Notes under the pieces: generated by a model
Told to the model about the DNA's origin: nothing
What the model saw: the letters and a program-made list of their open reading frames with translations, nothing else
Databases searched by the model: none
Source: Burkholderiales bacterium
GTDB lineage: Bacteria > Pseudomonadota > Gammaproteobacteria > Burkholderiales > WYBJ01
Length of the DNA: 64,000 bases
Reading direction: 5' to 3'
Assembly: GCA_022841915.1 (NCBI GenBank)
Contig: JALHQN010000008.1
Location: forward strand, 138,713-202,712
Translations under genes and position numbers: made by a program
In this document: positions 61,452-64,000 of the stretch, piece after piece
How positions within the stretch are numbered: position 1 is the first letter of the stretch
Layout of the letters: every line of letters begins with the position of its first letter

Positions 61452-61651
61452 CGGTTCGGCACGATCCATGAGGCGGAGGCCCAAAAAGTGCATCGAGCGG
61501 ACGGCTGGCAAGCGGTGCTTGCCAGCGCGCTTCGGCCTTTGACCTTCGCCCGCCGCTTAGGCACGACGATGGCTGTCGACGGTGCTGGATCTTTGGCGTG
61601 GGCGAACCCCGCCTGCCTGGCCACCCCGCATCAGTTCCCGACCCCCGACAC

Positions 61652-64000
61652 CTACGAAGCCAGCGCCACCACACTCGGCACCTGCCTGCCTTGCACGCGT
61701 GCGCGCAAGCGCTCGACAGACACCAGAAGCAGCATGGGCACGTTCGCCCCGGGTTCGCGCGCGATCGGCGTGACCAGCCCGTCGAGCAGATCGGCCACCC
61801 GCTCGCTGAGCATCTGCACCGGCCGCACCGCGCTCGAGGGGAGTTCGGGGATATCGCCCAGCTGGTCGACCAACAGGCCGAAAGGCGCGCCGCCCGCCGC
61901 AGGACGCAACACGACGATCTGGCGGGTGCCGCCCTGCGCCGTGAACGCGCCCCGAAGCTCCGGCAGATCGTAGACCGGGATCGCCTCGTCGCCATACAGA
62001 ATCATGCCGCCCAACGCGGCCGCCCCCGGCATGCGGATGAGCCGGTCGGCCTCGATCGCGCTCTCGACCGCCGTCGAGGGCAGGCCGTACCAGTTGCCGC
62101 CGATATAGAACGTCGCCACCTCGATGCGCTCTTCATCGCCGGCGGCTTGCGGCCACGACCAGCGCTGCGTGGCTTCGTCGGTGACGGCCGGCGCCCGCAC
62201 CGCTTCGCCGCAGGCTGCCGTCAAGGGCACGAGGATGAGCGCGACGATGTCGTTGCGATACTCGTCCGCGCTCGACTTGTATTCACGATATCCCGAAGAC
62301 ATGCGAGCGCCGAGCGCCCAGAGCGCGCCATCGAGCCGCACGATCATAGAGACCTGCTCCCCGGCCGCCAGCGCACGCACGCGCTCGTGCAACTCGAACC
62401 GATCGCCCACGGGGTAACGCCGGTCGGTGCTGGCGACGATACGCCCGTCGCGTTGCACGAAGAGGCCAAGACAGCCTTCGCGGACCGCACCGCCCTGATC
62501 CCTGGGCAGCGCATCGCTGAGCATCGCCTCGAACTGCGGCTCGCTGTCGAACACGATCGCCACGCCACCGACGTTGCCCTGCCCGCGGACATCACGCACC
62601 GCGGCGCAATAAACATAGGTGCTGCGATCGGCATAGAGCGGCGTCGGCGCGAACGTCGACACGGCGTACTGCTGCGTATCGCGCAGCCGCAGGGTGTGGG
62701 CCACCCACTCGTCGTCGAGCGCACGCCCGACCAGCCCTCGCGAAGCTGCGTTCGACACAGCCACCACGCGACCGCTGCGATCGAAGAGCAGCAGATCCGT
62801 GTACACGGTATACAGCCGGTTGATCGCGTCCAGCACGGCGCACATGCGCTCGCCGTCTGCCGCGGAGACCTCGGGCTGCGAGAGCGTGGCCCGAAACAGA
62901 CTGGTCAACGCCCACCACCGGCAGTCGTTCGCCCGCTCATAGAGATTGCGATCCATGATGTCGATCGCGAGCGCCGCCTGCGCGCCGCAATCGTCCAGCA
63001 TGGACGACACCACCGTCTCGTTGAGATGCCGGATCGAGCGCGCGAACACGTCGCGCGTGCGCCCGCCGACGCGCCCGATCTCCCACAGCAGCGCCTTGGA
63101 GAAGACATGGTTACCGGCACCCGCGGCCTTGCCCTGACGGATGTTGCCGTTCCAGACCGCGCGCGTCAGATTGGACCGGATGGAATCGGCCAACGCGGGG
63201 ATCTCGCGCAACGTCTGCGGAAACAACTGCTCGCTCGCCAGCAACTCGGAGAGCACCGCGGCATCGAGCCCCGCCGAGACGGCGGCTTCGTCGGCATCGA
63301 ACGCATGCTCGACAGGCACCATCGCGTGGCCGCGCCACCCCGGCCCGCCATACCCCTGATAACCGACCGTCTCGCGAGTGGCGGCGATGTACGCCCGCCC
63401 GCCGAACCGAAAGAGCCGCTCGCCCTCGCCGGGCGTGAACTCGAACCGGGCGCCGGGCGGCACATGATGCGTGTCGCTGCTCGCCACCACGCACCCCTGC
63501 GCGTCGACCAGCGCGATCAGCGTCCAGTCGCCCGGCCTGCGCAGGTTGGCGAAGATGCGCTCGCACTCGTTCTGCAGCCGAAAGCACAGGCACAGCACGC
63601 CGACAGGGCGCGAGCCGTCCACGGCCATGACACGGTAAGCGTAGATCAGTTGCGGCCCCGCGCCGGGCGCCAGATCGGTGGGACCATAAACCTCGATGTA
63701 GGGCGCTTGCGCCTGCAGGGCCTGAGCGATCAGCGGATCCTGGCTGTCCGTGACATCGGCGCGCTCGTCGAGTCGCGCAAGCACGCGGCCCTCGGGAGAG
63801 AGAAGAATGACGTCATGATAGACCGAGTACTTGCGCACGTACTCCTGCATGCGCGCGACGATGCGATCGCGGCTCGCGCCGCCGCCGGCGCCCTCCCCCT
63901 GCTCGCAGAACTCGGCCAGATCGGTATCCATGGCGAGGAAGCCGATGTCGGCCGTGCGCTCGAAGAGGTTGCGCACGAGGATGTCGATCGCCACCTGCGC
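61652..64000 (-). CDS. two-sensor-domain chemotaxis/CheW-domain protein, partial at 5' end
   Basis: The frame is open through base 64000, so the N-terminus is missing; at least 782 residues are visible. Two extracytoplasmic-type (Cache/PAS-like) sensor modules are present, each preceded by a related helix: AIDILVRNLFERTADIGFLA and, about 360 residues later, AIDIMDRNLYERANDCRWWA. Each module has VLARLD or VVASSD-type and RIVASTDRRYPVGDRFEL elements. The C-terminal about 150 residues are a CheW domain (VATFYIGGNWYGLPSTAVES, GMILYGDEAIPVYDLPELRG). There is no MCP methylation domain and no obvious transmembrane helix in the visible part. It likely feeds a sensory input to a chemotaxis-type array. 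Confidence 0.85.
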   Translation of the reverse strand, partial: AQVAIDILVRNLFERTADIGFLAMDTDLAEFCEQGEGAGGGASRDRIVARMQEYVRKYSVYHDVILLSPEGRVLARLDERADVTDSQDPLIAQALQAQAPYIEVYGPTDLAPGAGPQLIYAYRVMAVDGSRPVGVLCLCFRLQNECERIFANLRRPGDWTLIALVDAQGCVVASSDTHHVPPGARFEFTPGEGERLFRFGGRAYIAATRETVGYQGYGGPGWRGHAMVPVEHAFDADEAAVSAGLDAAVLSELLASEQLFPQTLREIPALADSIRSNLTRAVWNGNIRQGKAAGAGNHVFSKALLWEIGRVGGRTRDVFARSIRHLNETVVSSMLDDCGAQAALAIDIMDRNLYERANDCRWWALTSLFRATLSQPEVSAADGERMCAVLDAINRLYTVYTDLLLFDRSGRVVAVSNAASRGLVGRALDDEWVAHTLRLRDTQQYAVSTFAPTPLYADRSTYVYCAAVRDVRGQGNVGGVAIVFDSEPQFEAMLSDALPRDQGGAVREGCLGLFVQRDGRIVASTDRRYPVGDRFELHERVRALAAGEQVSMIVRLDGALWALGARMSSGYREYKSSADEYRNDIVALILVPLTAACGEAVRAPAVTDEATQRWSWPQAAGDEERIEVATFYIGGNWYGLPSTAVESAIEADRLIRMPGAAALGGMILYGDEAIPVYDLPELRGAFTAQGGTRQIVVLRPAAGGAPFGLLVDQLGDIPELPSSAVRPVQMLSERVADLLDGLVTPIAREPGANVPMLLLVSVERLRARVQGRQVPSVVALAS

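Noticed and set aside
1-64000. CRISPR arrays, tRNA or rRNA genes, prophage and integrase genes
   Set aside because: No regularly spaced repeats, cloverleaf-like segments, rRNA motifs or phage structural or integrase proteins were recognised on reading both strands.

Overview
The window is a 64 kb piece of a GC-rich proteobacterial chromosome, most likely a betaproteobacterium of the Burkholderiales/Rhodocyclales kind. The reasons are three Bug/TctC-type periplasmic binding proteins, nine PEP-CTERM (exosortase substrate) loci, a YfiR-linked hybrid kinase, and a cytosolic gltX of ordinary type. No rRNA, tRNA, CRISPR array or replication origin was recognised. Assignments rest on motifs read directly from translated frames; no database search was possible.

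Region 1 (1-13.3 kb) is transport and acid catabolism. It holds the end of an ABC-2 exporter (ATPase plus permease), three Bug-family solute-binding proteins, an ACMSD-type amidohydrolase, an FMN-dependent 2-hydroxyacid oxidase and an SGNH-like hydrolase. It also holds a tight minus-strand operon of a Leu/Phe/Glu-type dehydrogenase, a three-gene 2-oxoacid:ferredoxin oxidoreductase (gamma-delta fusion, alpha, beta) and a Bug protein. Together these suggest uptake of a carboxylic or amino acid, oxidation to a 2-oxoacid, and conversion to an acyl-CoA.

Region 2 (13.3-27.4 kb) holds a secreted PEP-CTERM trypsin-like protease, a SPASM radical-SAM maturase with a SEC-C tail, and a PEP-CTERM gene broken by a 14-bp tandem duplication. 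It continues with a coupled TonB-receptor / YfiR-like / hybrid-kinase module, a mechanosensitive-type channel, a second hybrid kinase, gltX and a small membrane protein.

Region 3 (27.5-43.2 kb) is dominated by a 2536-residue RTX protein with a lipase-like N-terminus, translationally coupled to a small membrane protein of lower GC. Next come envelope-sugar genes (sugar-nucleotide pyrophosphorylase, galE, a UDP-GlcNAc 2-epimerase), a DUF559 protein, a D-amino-acid dehydrogenase, small membrane proteins and a decayed DUF3368 (PIN-type) toxin.

Region 4 (43.2-59.6 kb) is a PEP-CTERM-rich surface-protein region with seven PEP-CTERM genes. These include one with three long tandem repeats, one lectin-like and one phytase-like. 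They are interrupted by an Mla-like MCE operon without its ATPase, a TA-flanked MITE-like element, an AAA/DUF4143 ATPase and a Fic fragment. Two or three PEP-CTERM genes have plausible sigma-54 (-24/-12) promoters.

Region 5 (59.7-64 kb) is a toxin-antitoxin patch: a nucleotidyltransferase remnant, two HigA-type antitoxins lacking toxins, a solo end of the same MITE, and an intact BrnT/BrnA pair. It is followed by a partial two-sensor protein ending in a CheW domain.
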